Source: Chthoniobacter flavus (lineage in GTDB: Bacteria; Verrucomicrobiota; Verrucomicrobiia; Chthoniobacterales; Chthoniobacteraceae). From it: a DNA stretch of 64,000 nt. The DNA lies in contig CAMAUX010000005.1 in the NCBI GenBank assembly GCA_945861435.1, positions 78,024 to 142,023 of the forward strand, given 5' to 3'. The notes beneath the pieces were generated by a model that saw only the letters and a list, made by a program, of their open reading frames with translations, was not told the origin of the DNA and ran no database searches. Made by a program: the position numbers and the translations under genes. Below are positions 25,142 to 35,082 of this stretch, in pieces (the stretch's first letter is position 1; each line of letters opens with the position of its first letter).

Positions 25142-26038
25142 TCAAAGCACTCCCACCCTCATCAACCACTGCCGGCATTTCTCCGGCCAGACACCCACCT
25201 CCTTGTCGGACCGCAGGCCGTACCCATGACCGCCTGTGGCACAGAGGAAGAACTCGTTCGCAACCTGCGCTGCTTCCAACGCCGCGTGATACACTTTGCT
25301 CCCGGCCACCAAGGATCGATCATCCTCCGTGTGCACGATGAACGTCGGCGGCGTCCGGCCGCTGACAGGCAAATCCGCAGCCAGCTTTCCCGCCACCCGC
25401 GAGAGATACGCGGGGTAAATCAGAAGGGCAAAATCCGGCCGAAGCTTTTCCTCATCCACACCATCTAAACTCAAATAACTGGCCTGGTCCGCATTGGTGC
25501 TCAACCGCGCGCACAGATGACCGCCGGCGGAAAAACCCATCACCCCCACACGGTCCGCGGCAATGTTCCATGCAGAAGCATTGTGACGGACCATCCGCAC
25601 CGCGCGCTGCAAATCTTGGAACGCTCCGTCCTGATTCCCCGGCACCCGGTATTTGAGGACGATCCCGGTGATCCCAATGGAGTTGAGCCACGCCACCACC
25701 TCGCTTCCCTCCTTGTTGTAAGCCAGAAGGTTGTAGCCGCCCCCCGGGCAGATGATCACCGCCGGGGTCGCCTTTCCAACTCCACGCGCCCTGAACACCG
25801 TGATCGTCGGCTCGCTGATATCCGTGATCCGCACCACGTTGTCGCCCCTCGCCGGCAGTTCCTTCTCCGAACCCGCCGCTACATGCCCCGGCATCTTACC
25901 GTCCTTCCACAGTGCGACGACCTCGGCGGCTGTTTCCCCCGCGCGACTTGGCATTCCCACACCAATCCACAAGACCGCGGCGAGGAAGCACACTAAAGCA
26001 TTCACCTTCATCGTTTGAGTAAAGAGGCGCTGGTTCAT
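25142..26038 (-). CDS. Alpha/beta-hydrolase, BD-FAE/acetyl-xylan-esterase type
   Basis: A 298-residue exported esterase. After a signal region (residues 10-35, ending GMPSRAGE), the hydrolase domain shows the oxyanion motif CPGGGYNLLA, nucleophile elbow GFSAGG, and catalytic Asp and His in HTEDDRSLV and TGGHGYG. This order and length fit the BD-FAE and related carbohydrate esterases that remove acetyl or feruloyl groups from plant polysaccharides. ATG 26038 is preferred because GGAG lies just upstream; ATG 26011 is an alternative. A second, larger hydrolase ends 28 bp upstream on the same strand, so the two are likely co-transcribed. Confidence 0.85.
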   Translation of the reverse strand: MNQRLFTQTMKVNALVCFLAAVLWIGVGMPSRAGETAAEVVALWKDGKMPGHVAAGSEKELPARGDNVVRITDISEPTITVFRARGVGKATPAVIICPGGGYNLLAYNKEGSEVVAWLNSIGITGIVLKYRVPGNQDGAFQDLQRAVRMVRHNASAWNIAADRVGVMGFSAGGHLCARLSTNADQASYLSLDGVDEEKLRPDFALLIYPAYLSRVAGKLAADLPVSGRTPPTFIVHTEDDRSLVAGSKVYHAALEAAQVANEFFLCATGGHGYGLRSDKEVGVWPEKCRQWLMRVGVL

Positions 26039-26066
26039 TTCTCCGACTCGCAGGAACTGATCGGCA

Positions 26067-28157
26067 TCATTTCTTCCGATCCTGCTTCTCCTGTTCCAAC
26101 GACTTCTTGATCGCGTCGTTGAACGCCTTCTCGTGCTCGGCCGAATCGACCCCACCTGCCTTCGCTCCCGCGCGCACGTATTCGCCACCCTCCCAGCGCA
26201 GGTTCCGGATCTCCCGAGGCCCCTGCCAAGCCTTCCCGTCCAGCTTGAGCTTCTGCCCATCTTTGGCGACCGCGCCGCTCGGACTAATGCTCAGCTCGCA
26301 GGCCGACTGCCAGTTTGCCAGAGGCGCGGTGAATTTCGGATCCGTGGCCGCGAGTTCCTCCAGGCCCACGGACACCACCTGCCAGTCGGGCGAGCCTTTC
26401 AAGGGCTTCAACACGGAGTAATCCACCGGAGGTTTGCCGGGAGCCACCGCTCCCCATTCGTTGCAGAGGAATGTCACCACCAGCGCGTTGTCCGTTTGGC
26501 TGCGGATCTCGAACACCAGCCGCGCGCCGTCCGGGCCGCGCCATTTGGCATCCTTGATCTTGCGGGTGTAAGCGTTCCAAAGCGGTGGGTGGCCCCAGTT
26601 GATCTGGTACCAGTCGTGCCAGCCACGCGCGCCGTCATCGATAAGCCGCTCGGGTTTGTCCGTCGACTTGACGCCCGCCGCCTGCAATTGCGCCGCCCCC
26701 GCCGACAGCACCCGCGAGCTGAGTGCAAACGTCGCACTGCTTCCCGGTTCACTGCGATAGGGTTCCGGCGTGTCATACACCACATTGGCATAAGCAAAGA
26801 GCGGCTCCCCCAGATCCATCACGGGACACGATCCCTCCCATTGCTTACCCACCCTCACCGCACCCGCATCGCGCCAAAACCGGGTCAATGCATGCGGGTC
26901 CACCGAGTAATAAATGTCCACGCGCCGGACCCGATCCGCCTCATCCGGCACAAGGCTGAGCCGGGGCACTCCGTCGCTCTGTTTGAGCAGGAGCCGAAGC
27001 TGCGGAGTTTGCGGCAGCTTGAGCGCTCCCTTGAGATGCTCCTCAAACCACAGGTGCTGCGTGATGACATGCTCCTCCGTGTGCCGATGGTTGAGGTGCG
27101 GCGCAATGCTCAGCCGGAGCCGCTCGTCGGCCACGTTCCGCCAGTTCCATGCCATGTTGTCGATGTGCGCGTGGAAGTCGTTCGTCGGCGACAACCAAAG
27201 CGTCGGGCACGTGATCAGCGGGATGTAGGCGTTGTCGGAAATACACGCCAGCTTGAGCGGATCCACTTTGCTCTTCAGCCCGCCGGGCAGATCCGCCTGG
27301 CTCTCCAAAAGATCCCCGGATCCGCCACAGGAGGGCACCGCAGCTTTGATCCGCTTGTCGATCCCCGCCAGATTCGTCGTCAGCTTTCCGCCCATCGAAT
27401 GTCCCGTCGCACCGATCCGCGCCGGATCCACCTCCGGTTGCTGCTGCAAAAAGGTAATCGCCCGCCGGGCGGCGGTGAGAACCACAAACCAGTTGCTGTT
27501 GCGGGGCGATTCCACCGCATCCAGCGTGTACTCATTCGGCAGCAACGGCCCCGCGAAATGGTTGATTTTATCGCGCTGCGGCGGATGGGTGGCGTCGAGA
27601 TTGCCCCAGTCTGTCTGCGGCCCTTCGTAAGTCACATTGCTCCGTCCAGAATTCATCCCGGTGCCGCCCCACTTCAAAGTCACATTGCTCCGTCCAAAAT
27701 TCAGCCGGTTCCCGCCCCAGTTCAGCGACATCGCCGCATAACCGCGACGGGCCCATTGCATCACGGCGTCGCTGGAGGCCGACTGCCCGCCCCCGTGCAT
27801 CTCCAGCACCGCAGGCAATTTGCTGCCCCCTTTCGGAAACGCATAAAACGCGGCTACCCGCGACGGCGCCCCCTTGAAAACACCGACCTGATACCGGACC
27901 AGCCGGCAGACCACACCGTCCGCCTCCCACTCCTTCAAAACCTCGCCCTCCATGGGCGTGGCCTTGTCGAACTCCTCAAAGCCCGCCCAAAGCTCGGTGA
28001 CGGTTTTCGGAATGGTATCGGAGGTCGCGAATCCACCCGGCGCAGCGGCAACCGCAACACGCCCAAACAGCAACAAGACAAAGGCAGCCGCCCTCCACAA
28101 AGGGACGATGGGACACAGATTGAGCGCTGTAAGAAGCCGGGATCGGTGGGGGTTCAT
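26067..28157 (-). CDS. Large exported alpha/beta-hydrolase (acetylxylan-esterase/PhoPQ-regulated-like)
   Basis: A 696-residue exported protein, starting at ATG 28157 with a hydrophobic signal at residues 18-38. Residues 90-380 form an alpha/beta-hydrolase: EMHGGGQSAS (oxyanion), GHSMGGKLTT (nucleophile Ser), SPTNDFHAHID (Asp) and APHLNHRHTEEH (His). Residues 400-650 are beta-rich and may bind carbohydrate. The C-terminus is lysine/glutamate-rich and charged. Between residues 140 and 176 is a 16-residue internal duplication (see separate entry). Esterase activity on an acylated polysaccharide is likely; the exact family is unsure. Confidence 0.75.
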   Translation of the reverse strand: MNPHRSRLLTALNLCPIVPLWRAAAFVLLLFGRVAVAAAPGGFATSDTIPKTVTELWAGFEEFDKATPMEGEVLKEWEADGVVCRLVRYQVGVFKGAPSRVAAFYAFPKGGSKLPAVLEMHGGGQSASSDAVMQWARRGYAAMSLNWGGNRLNFGRSNVTLKWGGTGMNSGRSNVTYEGPQTDWGNLDATHPPQRDKINHFAGPLLPNEYTLDAVESPRNSNWFVVLTAARRAITFLQQQPEVDPARIGATGHSMGGKLTTNLAGIDKRIKAAVPSCGGSGDLLESQADLPGGLKSKVDPLKLACISDNAYIPLITCPTLWLSPTNDFHAHIDNMAWNWRNVADERLRLSIAPHLNHRHTEEHVITQHLWFEEHLKGALKLPQTPQLRLLLKQSDGVPRLSLVPDEADRVRRVDIYYSVDPHALTRFWRDAGAVRVGKQWEGSCPVMDLGEPLFAYANVVYDTPEPYRSEPGSSATFALSSRVLSAGAAQLQAAGVKSTDKPERLIDDGARGWHDWYQINWGHPPLWNAYTRKIKDAKWRGPDGARLVFEIRSQTDNALVVTFLCNEWGAVAPGKPPVDYSVLKPLKGSPDWQVVSVGLEELAATDPKFTAPLANWQSACELSISPSGAVAKDGQKLKLDGKAWQGPREIRNLRWEGGEYVRAGAKAGGVDSAEHEKAFNDAIKKSLEQEKQDRKK
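27631..27726 (-). repeat. 48-bp in-frame tandem duplication inside the hydrolase gene
   Basis: GTCACATTGCTCCGTCCA begins at 27631 and again at 27679, giving two 48-bp copies that differ at several positions. In the protein this yields NFGRSNVTLKWGG followed by NSGRSNVT. The duplication keeps the frame and lies in the loop after LNWGG, close to the nucleophile side of the fold. Confidence 0.85.
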
Positions 28158-28242
28158 ATGGAGTGACTTTTTGAAACAGCTCAGACGCACGGTCCGACGG
28201 CACGGGCTCTTTGCATTTTCGCGCAGACGCGGAGAGCCCTTC

Positions 28243-30633
28243 TCACGGCCCCCACTGCGCAAGGATCTTCCCGTCCGGCCCCAGCAAACGCACCTGACCC
28301 GCCGCATCGCCCACCATCTGCACACGCCCATCCGCAGACGCTCCGGCCGCCGTCACAAACCTGTCGAACCCCGGCGTCTCTCCGCGCGCCTCGGCCCCCG
28401 CAAACAGGATCTTGCTCCCCTTCAACTCGCTGCTCCCGGTGTCCTGCAGGATGCGCACCGCCGGCATCGCGCTCGCCACCAGCATGTCCGCGCTGCGCCC
28501 GAGGTAGCGCACGAAGTTCACCTCCTTCGTGAAATTCGAAAACGTCCCCACCACGTCCGAGCGCTCGACATCCCATGTCTTCACGGTGTTGTCGGCTCCC
28601 GCACTTGCCACACGCCGCCCATCCCCGCGCACGCTCACCGAAAGCACATGACTCGAGTGCGCCTCGAGATTCCGATACATCTTGCCTGTCCCCACCTCCC
28701 AAAGCCGCACCGCTCGGTCCGCCGAGCCGCTCGCCAGCAGCCGCCCATCCGGGGTGACGTCCAGCGCCAGCACCGCATCCCGGTGCGCTTTGGGAAAGTC
28801 ACGCACCAGCGCTCCGCTCCCCGGATCCCACAACTTCAACTCCCCGCTCCGCGAAGGATCACCGCTGCCCGACGCCAGCCACTTTCCATTCGGCGAAAAC
28901 ACAAGGGCATTCACCCGGCCCGCGATCGGCGAGTCCACCTTCGACGCATCGCCGATGGTGCGCGCCAGATCCCAACGCGGGTGCAGATCCGTCGACGAAA
29001 GCGGCAACCCGGACGCAACCGCCCACGCACGCAGCGTGCCGTCCACATGCCGGCTCCAGACCGCCGTACCATCCCCGCTGAAAACCGCAGCCTCCGCGTC
29101 CGGCAGCGTACACGAGGAACTCGCGAGCGCCGCAGCCTTCTGCGCCTCCTCCGCTTTGCGCACAGACTCCCGCGCGCTCTCCAACGCCGCCGTCCGCTGC
29201 GCGCGCTCCTCGCGGCTCCGAGCCAGCACCTCCCGCGAGTTCGCCGTGTTGCGCTCCAGCGTCTTGCTGTTGGAAAGCGTCGTGGCCGCGGTCCCCACCG
29301 ACTTGATCGTCTCCTCGTACTCCTTCTGCTTTGCAGCCCGCGCATCCTTCGCCGTCTTCACCCCAGCCGTGGCGGCCTTCTGCTGTTCATCGGCCTTCGC
29401 CAATGCCGCCTTCGCCACCGACTCGGATTCCGCTGCAGCTGCCTTCGCCTCGGGCGTGGCATTCTTCAACGCGAGCGCCGCAGCCTTCAAACTCTCATCG
29501 GCCGCAGCCTTGTCGCGACCCGCTTTCTCAAGAGCGACCACAGCGGCAGCTTCCGCTTCTTCACTCGACTCGCGCGCCATCATCACCTGGCCGCGCTTGG
29601 ACTCCGCATCGGCCAGCGCCTTCTCATGTTCCGCGCGCTTCGGCTCCACTGCGGCCAGCTCCTTTTCCGACTTTTCCAGATCCGCGGATACCTTCGTGAT
29701 CCGCTCCTCCACCGTCTTGATTTCCGCTTCAAGAAACGCCACTTCAAACCGAACACCGGCCAGCCCCAGCTCCGCCTCCGCGAGCGCATTCAACAAACCA
29801 CGGTCGGCGCTCAGCTTCGCCACCTCCGATCCGCCCGCAGCCTTCACAATACGGATCGGTTTGCCCGGGGTCAGCTCCGCCTTCCACGCACCGTCCGCAC
29901 TCGCCACCAACACCGGCTCCGCTCCACCACCGGTGGTTCCCGCCGACACCGTCGATGCCCCACCACCCGCTCCGGCACCGGCACCGGGAAGCGCAGGCAA
30001 TGACGTCGTCTTCTTCCTCCAAACCTTGATCTCCCCACGGCTCCCGGATGCCAGCAACCCCGCATCCGTACTGAAAGCCAGCGCCCCCACAATGTCCGGA
30101 TGCGCCGCAAAACGCGCCACCTCCTGCCGCAAAACCAAATCGTAAACCGCCACCATGCTGCCACGCGCGGCCGCCCCAAATTGTCCGTCCGCAGAAACCG
30201 CCACCGCGCTGACCGCCTGCACACCCGCCGGCATCGGCTTCCAAACCACCGGCTGACGCGGCTTCGGATTTCCCGAGGCACCCTCGTCGATCCAGCGCCG
30301 GAGGATCTCGAGCTCGTTCGAATTGAGCGCGGGCGCCTTTGCCTTGTTGGCTTCCGGCGGCATGTACGGCTTCTTCTCACGCGCCGCTGTCTGGTACAGC
30401 AGGCTTTCCGCGCCGTGATTCAACTTCAGCGCTGCACCTGACTCGCCCCCGTCCAGCATCGCCTTGGGATTCTCAAGGATGAGTCCGCCCTCGGACTTCG
30501 TCGCGTTGTGACAGGGCAGACAGCTGCGTTCCAGCAGCGGCTGGATGTCGGTCGCAAACGACAGGGGTGCCGCCTCAAGCGAAGGCCGCGCAAACAACGC
30601 AGCCGCCATCCACGCCCCACCCATCCACCGCAT
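28243..30633 (-). CDS. PSCyt1 cytochrome-like domain - coiled coil - WD40 protein
   Basis: A 796-residue exported protein. Residues 20-110 carry a planctomycete-type cytochrome c domain (CLPCHNATKSEGGL, a CxxCH haem site, then YMPPEAN). An early WD40 section (about 130-230) is followed by a long coiled coil (about 300-500) rich in Ala/Glu/Lys heptads. The C-terminal half has classical WD40 blades (ALDVTPDGRLLASGSADRAV, HSSHVLSVSVRGDGRRVASAGADN). Such PSCyt1/WD40 proteins accompany DUF1549/DUF1553 proteins. ATG 30633 is annotated; a GTG at 30651 overlapping the upstream stop (GTGA) is equally plausible and would mean translational coupling. Confidence 0.8.
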   Translation of the reverse strand: MRWMGGAWMAAALFARPSLEAAPLSFATDIQPLLERSCLPCHNATKSEGGLILENPKAMLDGGESGAALKLNHGAESLLYQTAAREKKPYMPPEANKAKAPALNSNELEILRRWIDEGASGNPKPRQPVVWKPMPAGVQAVSAVAVSADGQFGAAARGSMVAVYDLVLRQEVARFAAHPDIVGALAFSTDAGLLASGSRGEIKVWRKKTTSLPALPGAGAGAGGGASTVSAGTTGGGAEPVLVASADGAWKAELTPGKPIRIVKAAGGSEVAKLSADRGLLNALAEAELGLAGVRFEVAFLEAEIKTVEERITKVSADLEKSEKELAAVEPKRAEHEKALADAESKRGQVMMARESSEEAEAAAVVALEKAGRDKAAADESLKAAALALKNATPEAKAAAAESESVAKAALAKADEQQKAATAGVKTAKDARAAKQKEYEETIKSVGTAATTLSNSKTLERNTANSREVLARSREERAQRTAALESARESVRKAEEAQKAAALASSSCTLPDAEAAVFSGDGTAVWSRHVDGTLRAWAVASGLPLSSTDLHPRWDLARTIGDASKVDSPIAGRVNALVFSPNGKWLASGSGDPSRSGELKLWDPGSGALVRDFPKAHRDAVLALDVTPDGRLLASGSADRAVRLWEVGTGKMYRNLEAHSSHVLSVSVRGDGRRVASAGADNTVKTWDVERSDVVGTFSNFTKEVNFVRYLGRSADMLVASAMPAVRILQDTGSSELKGSKILFAGAEARGETPGFDRFVTAAGASADGRVQMVGDAAGQVRLLGPDGKILAQWGP

Positions 30634-30647
30634 CGAAAACCCGGAGA

Positions 30648-32609
30648 TCACTTCTTCACCGCCTCCTTCAACCGCAGCACCACCGGATTCGAGCACAGCA
30701 CGAGCGGCACATCCGCAGGCTTCCCCTTCACCTCGCGCTTCACCTTCTCCTCTCCGCGGAACCACACCGTGTAACTCCCCGGCCCAAGCTTCAACGGCGC
30801 AAGGTCCAGCTCGTATTCCCCGCCCTCCGCGCTCACCGGCACCTCGAACTCCTTCGCCTTGTCGAGCCCGTCAAAACCCTGCGGCTTCACCTTCACTGCA
30901 GCGCCTCCCTCCCCACTGCGCTCCAGCTTCAACCCAATCCGGACCTTGTCTGCGACCGTAGCCTCCACCTCGGTCGTCCGAGCCTTCAAGACCACGGGGA
31001 AACTCGCATCCGCCACCACCGCCACCGCCGTCTCCGCACAAAAACGCGACCGCGCAGGCTCCACAAACTCGCTCCCTGTGCTTTCCCAAAGCGGCGTGGA
31101 GGGATGCGCCTCGTGCCGCACATCTGTCTCCCCGATCCGCCCCTCGCCGTGCACGCGCACCGCACCACACCACGGCGCCGCATCCGCAGCAGCACGCAGC
31201 AGCAGCGTCCCCTCCGATTGCCGCGCACCGATCAGACACTCCTCAGCCGTCACTCCGGCCGGAAGCCCCTCCGCGCGCAACCGGATCTCGCCCTGGAACC
31301 CGTCGCGCCGCACCGCCATCACCCGCAAAGGCAGCACCTGCCCCGGCCGGAGGTTGACCCCACGCACAGCGACCGCAGGACCAGTGAACGTCTTGAATGC
31401 CTTGTTCACCACGGGCGGCAGCGGCGCGCACACCAATGCAAAGTCCGGCGCCGCCTTCCGCACCGACAGCACATAACGCCCGCCCGAATCCGCATCCCCA
31501 TGGTGGTGCAAGTCTCGAATCGCAATCCTGAAACTCCCATCCGCCTTCGGCTCGAACAGCCCGACGGGATCGAAATGCTGCCCGTCAAAATCCGGATCGC
31601 CCGGAAACCATGGCGCAGGCTTGATCTCCACCACATCGGTGAACACCTCGCCGCCCTCCTTGGTCTGAGAACTGCGCTCGATCACCACCCGCGGAAGGGT
31701 CGGCTGCCCAAACCGGTTCGACACGCATTCCACCCACCAAGCCTCGCCCTTCTTGGCTTCAAACCGGAACGCATCCACATCGCGCGCCGGGAAAAAACGG
31801 CCCTCCACCTCGAACGGCGCCGTGAGCCTCGCCGCATGCTCGAGATCATTCGGCTCGCCCTCCTTCACGACATCCCCCGCGCCCTTCCACAACACCAGCG
31901 GTGACTCCGCAGCCACCAAAGGCAGATCCGAAGGCCCGCCCACATGCAGGCGGTAGAAATGCTCCACCCCGCCGTTCCCAATGAAATCGCGCACCGCCAC
32001 AAACAAGGGCTGATCGGCTTTCGCGGTCCATTCCAGCGACCTGCCGCGGGTGCGGACCAATTCATGCCCCGCGCTGTCGGCAAGCACCAGGAGCGGATCC
32101 ATGCGCGAGTCCAGTTCAGCGGCGTGGCATTCAATCCGCAGCACACGCCCCGCAACCACCGGCACCTTGAACCAACTCGTTTGCTGCTTGATCGCCGCAC
32201 CGCGCACCACACAGGGCGGCTGGAGCTCCTGCGCCTCCGCACGCGACCCCGCCTTCGCCGATGCCTCCACCTCCGGCAGCTTCCCCACCTCGAACCGGCG
32301 CGGATTTGTCACCCCATGGATCCCGAGCACACGCACATCGTGCAGACCCGCGGGCACTCCGGCGGCAACCGTGACAGTGAACTTCTTCGGATCCTTCTCG
32401 TCACGCACCGCGGTGATTTCAGGATGCGAGAACCGCAGCGCTGGTTCCTCGAGATCCACTCCGGCCACCGTCAGCGTCACACTCTCCCCTGCACGCCCAC
32501 CCGGGGACGACAGGGAGGTGAGACGCGGCTCGGGAAACTGCGCCAGCACAGCCCCGCCCCACAGGAGCACAAGCGCCGCACCCAACAAGACTCGGGGATT
32601 CGCCATCAT
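30648..32609 (-). CDS. Exported PPC-domain protein
   Basis: A 653-residue exported protein with signal peptide (MMANPRVLLGAALVLLWGGAVLAQ). It is beta-rich: an Ig/TIG-like domain near residues 30-105 (SPGGRAGESVTLTVAGVDLEEP), then bacterial pre-peptidase C-terminal (PPC) domains, shown by GEPNDLEHAARLTAPFEVEG, DVDAFRFEAKKGEAWWVE and FRIAIRDLHHHGD. PPC domains bind surfaces or carbohydrates. It lies between the DUF1549/DUF1553 gene and the PSCyt1/WD40 gene with gaps of under 10 nt or an overlap, so all three form one operon and presumably one cell-surface complex. Confidence 0.8.
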   Translation of the reverse strand: MMANPRVLLGAALVLLWGGAVLAQFPEPRLTSLSSPGGRAGESVTLTVAGVDLEEPALRFSHPEITAVRDEKDPKKFTVTVAAGVPAGLHDVRVLGIHGVTNPRRFEVGKLPEVEASAKAGSRAEAQELQPPCVVRGAAIKQQTSWFKVPVVAGRVLRIECHAAELDSRMDPLLVLADSAGHELVRTRGRSLEWTAKADQPLFVAVRDFIGNGGVEHFYRLHVGGPSDLPLVAAESPLVLWKGAGDVVKEGEPNDLEHAARLTAPFEVEGRFFPARDVDAFRFEAKKGEAWWVECVSNRFGQPTLPRVVIERSSQTKEGGEVFTDVVEIKPAPWFPGDPDFDGQHFDPVGLFEPKADGSFRIAIRDLHHHGDADSGGRYVLSVRKAAPDFALVCAPLPPVVNKAFKTFTGPAVAVRGVNLRPGQVLPLRVMAVRRDGFQGEIRLRAEGLPAGVTAEECLIGARQSEGTLLLRAAADAAPWCGAVRVHGEGRIGETDVRHEAHPSTPLWESTGSEFVEPARSRFCAETAVAVVADASFPVVLKARTTEVEATVADKVRIGLKLERSGEGGAAVKVKPQGFDGLDKAKEFEVPVSAEGGEYELDLAPLKLGPGSYTVWFRGEEKVKREVKGKPADVPLVLCSNPVVLRLKEAVKK

Positions 32610-32618
32610 CCGCAGCGG

Positions 32619-34874
32619 TCAGTGATTCACCAGAAACTCACCGCTGCTCACCACCGCCCACACCAGATCCTCCCACGCACGCTGCAGGGTGGCCGCGGGA
32701 ACCCGAGCGGATGCGGCTGCAGCCTTGGCAAGATGCGCGCGCGCAATCCGCACTTCCTGCTCCGTGGGCTTGCGTGCAAAGGCGCCAAGATACAGCTCCT
32801 CAAGCTTGTCCGCATCCGAACGCTGGGCGTCCTTTGCAAACCGGCTCGCGGTGCCAGAGGGATTCGCCAGCTTGCCCTGGACTTGGTCCGACGTCGCAAG
32901 CAGCAGGCTCTGACCAAGGCTCGCATTTCCCTGACGCTCGCACGTGCAGGCCGTCGACGAATCCGGCCGACCGAACTCCCGCAGAATCCCGCCCGTGTTG
33001 TAAGAGTTGTCCGGCAGCTGCACCGCGCGCGTGCCGGCGGGTTGGTTGGCCCAGTTGTCCGTCGTGCCAGCCACCGCATTCACCGCGTCCAACAACTGCT
33101 CCGCCGAAAGACGGCGCGCGTAGAACCGTGAGAAATACTGCGTGTCCGGCCCGTTGTGCGCGTTCGGCGCGGAATCCATCTGGAACGTGCTGGAGTTCAC
33201 CAGCACACGCACAAGGTGCTTGAGGTCGAACCCGCTCCGCACAAATTCCGCGGCGAGTTGCTCGAGCAACTCAGGATGCGAAGGCGGGTTCGTGTCCCGC
33301 ATGTCGTCCTCGGGATCCACCAGCCCGCGGTTGAACAGAATCTTCCAGTACCGGTTCACGAGCGCCTTCGCAAAGAAGGGATTCTTCGGGTCGGCCATCC
33401 AGTCCGCCAGCGCCTCGCGCGCATCGTCATCCGCGGTCAATGCAGGGGCTGTCGCTCCGATGGCCGCAGGCTTGAGCTTTTCCCCGGTCTTCTTGTGCAC
33501 CGCCTCCGGAGCCATGCGCTTGAGCGATACCGTGAACTCCGCCATGCGACTCGGCGAAGCGGTCCGGTCCACCTGCGAAAAGAACGCACCCAGCGCATAA
33601 TAGTCCCGCTGACTCCACTGCTCGTAAGGATGATGATGACACTGCGCGCACTGGATTCGCACTCCAAGGAACAGCTGCGCAGAGTCCTCCGTCTGCATGA
33701 TCTGGCTGTGCACCTGCCGGTACCATGTCACCGGCGGCGCCTCCGCCGATCCACCAGTCGCCGTCAGCACCTCGCGCACGATCCGGTCGTACGGCTTGTT
33801 CCGGTACAAACTCTCGCGCAGCCATCCATGAAAGGCGAAGTTGCCCCGCATGTGCGATGGATCGCGCGTCCCGTCCAAGTCCCCGCGCCGGTTCCGCAGC
33901 AGCGTGCTCCAGTAATTGGCAAACGTGTCCGCGTATTCCCCACTCTCCAAAAGCATGTCGATCCACGCCGCGCGCTTGTTCGGATCTGCATCCGCAAGAA
34001 ACCGGCGCACCTCCTCCACATGGGGCAACCGTCCCGCGAGCACGAGCGTGGTGCGCCGCAAAAACGTCGGATCATCACACAGACCCGAAGGCGGAACCCC
34101 CACCTCCCGCAGGCGCGCAAAGATCGCCCGGTCGATGAAACTGCGTTCCGGAGGCAGCGCACCCACTGGCGCACCCAGAGGCAAGGTGGCGCGGAACACC
34201 GACACCTTGTCCTGATAACGCGCCATCACCGCAACGGTGCCCGGCAGGGTCCCCATCGTCACGGATCCTGAATGCTCGTCGATCACCGCCATGCCCTTCG
34301 TGTTGGGCTCCAGCGTGGCGAGATGCGTCACATCGCGCGTCTCCCCGTCGGAAAACCGCGCCCGCACCGACAGCTTCTGCGTCTCGCCCGCCTTCATCAG
34401 CCGCGTCGCAGGCTCGATCGTGATCCCCGTGAGACGCGGCCGCTTCGCATCTGCAAAGTCATCCGCCAATCCCTCCGCGATCCAGCGCCGGAGTGTCTCG
34501 TAAGCCGGTGTGCCGGGCTCCAATCGTTTCCCGCCCCCATGCGGAACGATCGCCGCGCCCTTGGTCAGCAACAGGCTTTCATCAGGTGCCGCGGGCGACA
34601 CCCGGCGTCCGCGCTGCTCCAGCACAAGGCGCTCGTAGTCCTCATCCGGCTCGAAGCCGAAGAGCGAGAGCTTGAAGTTGTTTTGTCCGGCGGACTTTCC
34701 GTGGCATGTGCCGCCGTTGCACCCCTGCTTCGTCAGCACAGGCACCACCTCGTTCACAAAACTCACGGGCTTCTCAACCGCACAAACCTGCGCCGCCGCC
34801 AAAAGCAGCGGACAGAGGCCTGCGACCCATCCGTGAAAAATCGATCGCGCGGAGCGCTTGGGGGTGGTGCTCAT
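32619..34874 (-). CDS. DUF1549/DUF1553 exported protein with c-type haem site
   Basis: A 751-residue exported protein. Residues 45-140 resemble a PSCyt1-like cytochrome region (GCNGGTCHGKSAGQNNFKLSLFGF, a CxxxCH-type cluster). Residues 225-430 match DUF1549 (FIDRAIFARLREVGVPPS, FANYWSTLLRN, GVRIQCAQCHHHPYEQW, with a second CxxCHxHP). Residues 470-740 match DUF1553 (FAKALVNRYWKILFNRGLVDPEDDMR). These families are almost restricted to the Planctomycetes-Verrucomicrobia group. ATG 34874 gives a proper signal peptide. It is the first gene of the operon with the PPC and WD40 proteins. Confidence 0.88.
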   Translation of the reverse strand: MSTTPKRSARSIFHGWVAGLCPLLLAAAQVCAVEKPVSFVNEVVPVLTKQGCNGGTCHGKSAGQNNFKLSLFGFEPDEDYERLVLEQRGRRVSPAAPDESLLLTKGAAIVPHGGGKRLEPGTPAYETLRRWIAEGLADDFADAKRPRLTGITIEPATRLMKAGETQKLSVRARFSDGETRDVTHLATLEPNTKGMAVIDEHSGSVTMGTLPGTVAVMARYQDKVSVFRATLPLGAPVGALPPERSFIDRAIFARLREVGVPPSGLCDDPTFLRRTTLVLAGRLPHVEEVRRFLADADPNKRAAWIDMLLESGEYADTFANYWSTLLRNRRGDLDGTRDPSHMRGNFAFHGWLRESLYRNKPYDRIVREVLTATGGSAEAPPVTWYRQVHSQIMQTEDSAQLFLGVRIQCAQCHHHPYEQWSQRDYYALGAFFSQVDRTASPSRMAEFTVSLKRMAPEAVHKKTGEKLKPAAIGATAPALTADDDAREALADWMADPKNPFFAKALVNRYWKILFNRGLVDPEDDMRDTNPPSHPELLEQLAAEFVRSGFDLKHLVRVLVNSSTFQMDSAPNAHNGPDTQYFSRFYARRLSAEQLLDAVNAVAGTTDNWANQPAGTRAVQLPDNSYNTGGILREFGRPDSSTACTCERQGNASLGQSLLLATSDQVQGKLANPSGTASRFAKDAQRSDADKLEELYLGAFARKPTEQEVRIARAHLAKAAAASARVPAATLQRAWEDLVWAVVSSGEFLVNH

Positions 34875-35082
34875 CGAAGAGGAACAGACAGGTTGCGTAT
34901 TGAGAAGACACCCCAGACGCAAGTCTCTTAGGCCTTTGGTTCGCCTCTGCCACCCATCGACCCCGCACGATCACCGAGCCTCACCTCAACAAGACCCCCA
35001 CCCGGACCCAATGGCTCCACGCACAAGAGCCCACGGAATGGTCTCCGATGGAGATTTTGCCTGAGCTTGCAGGCGTTCCCAA

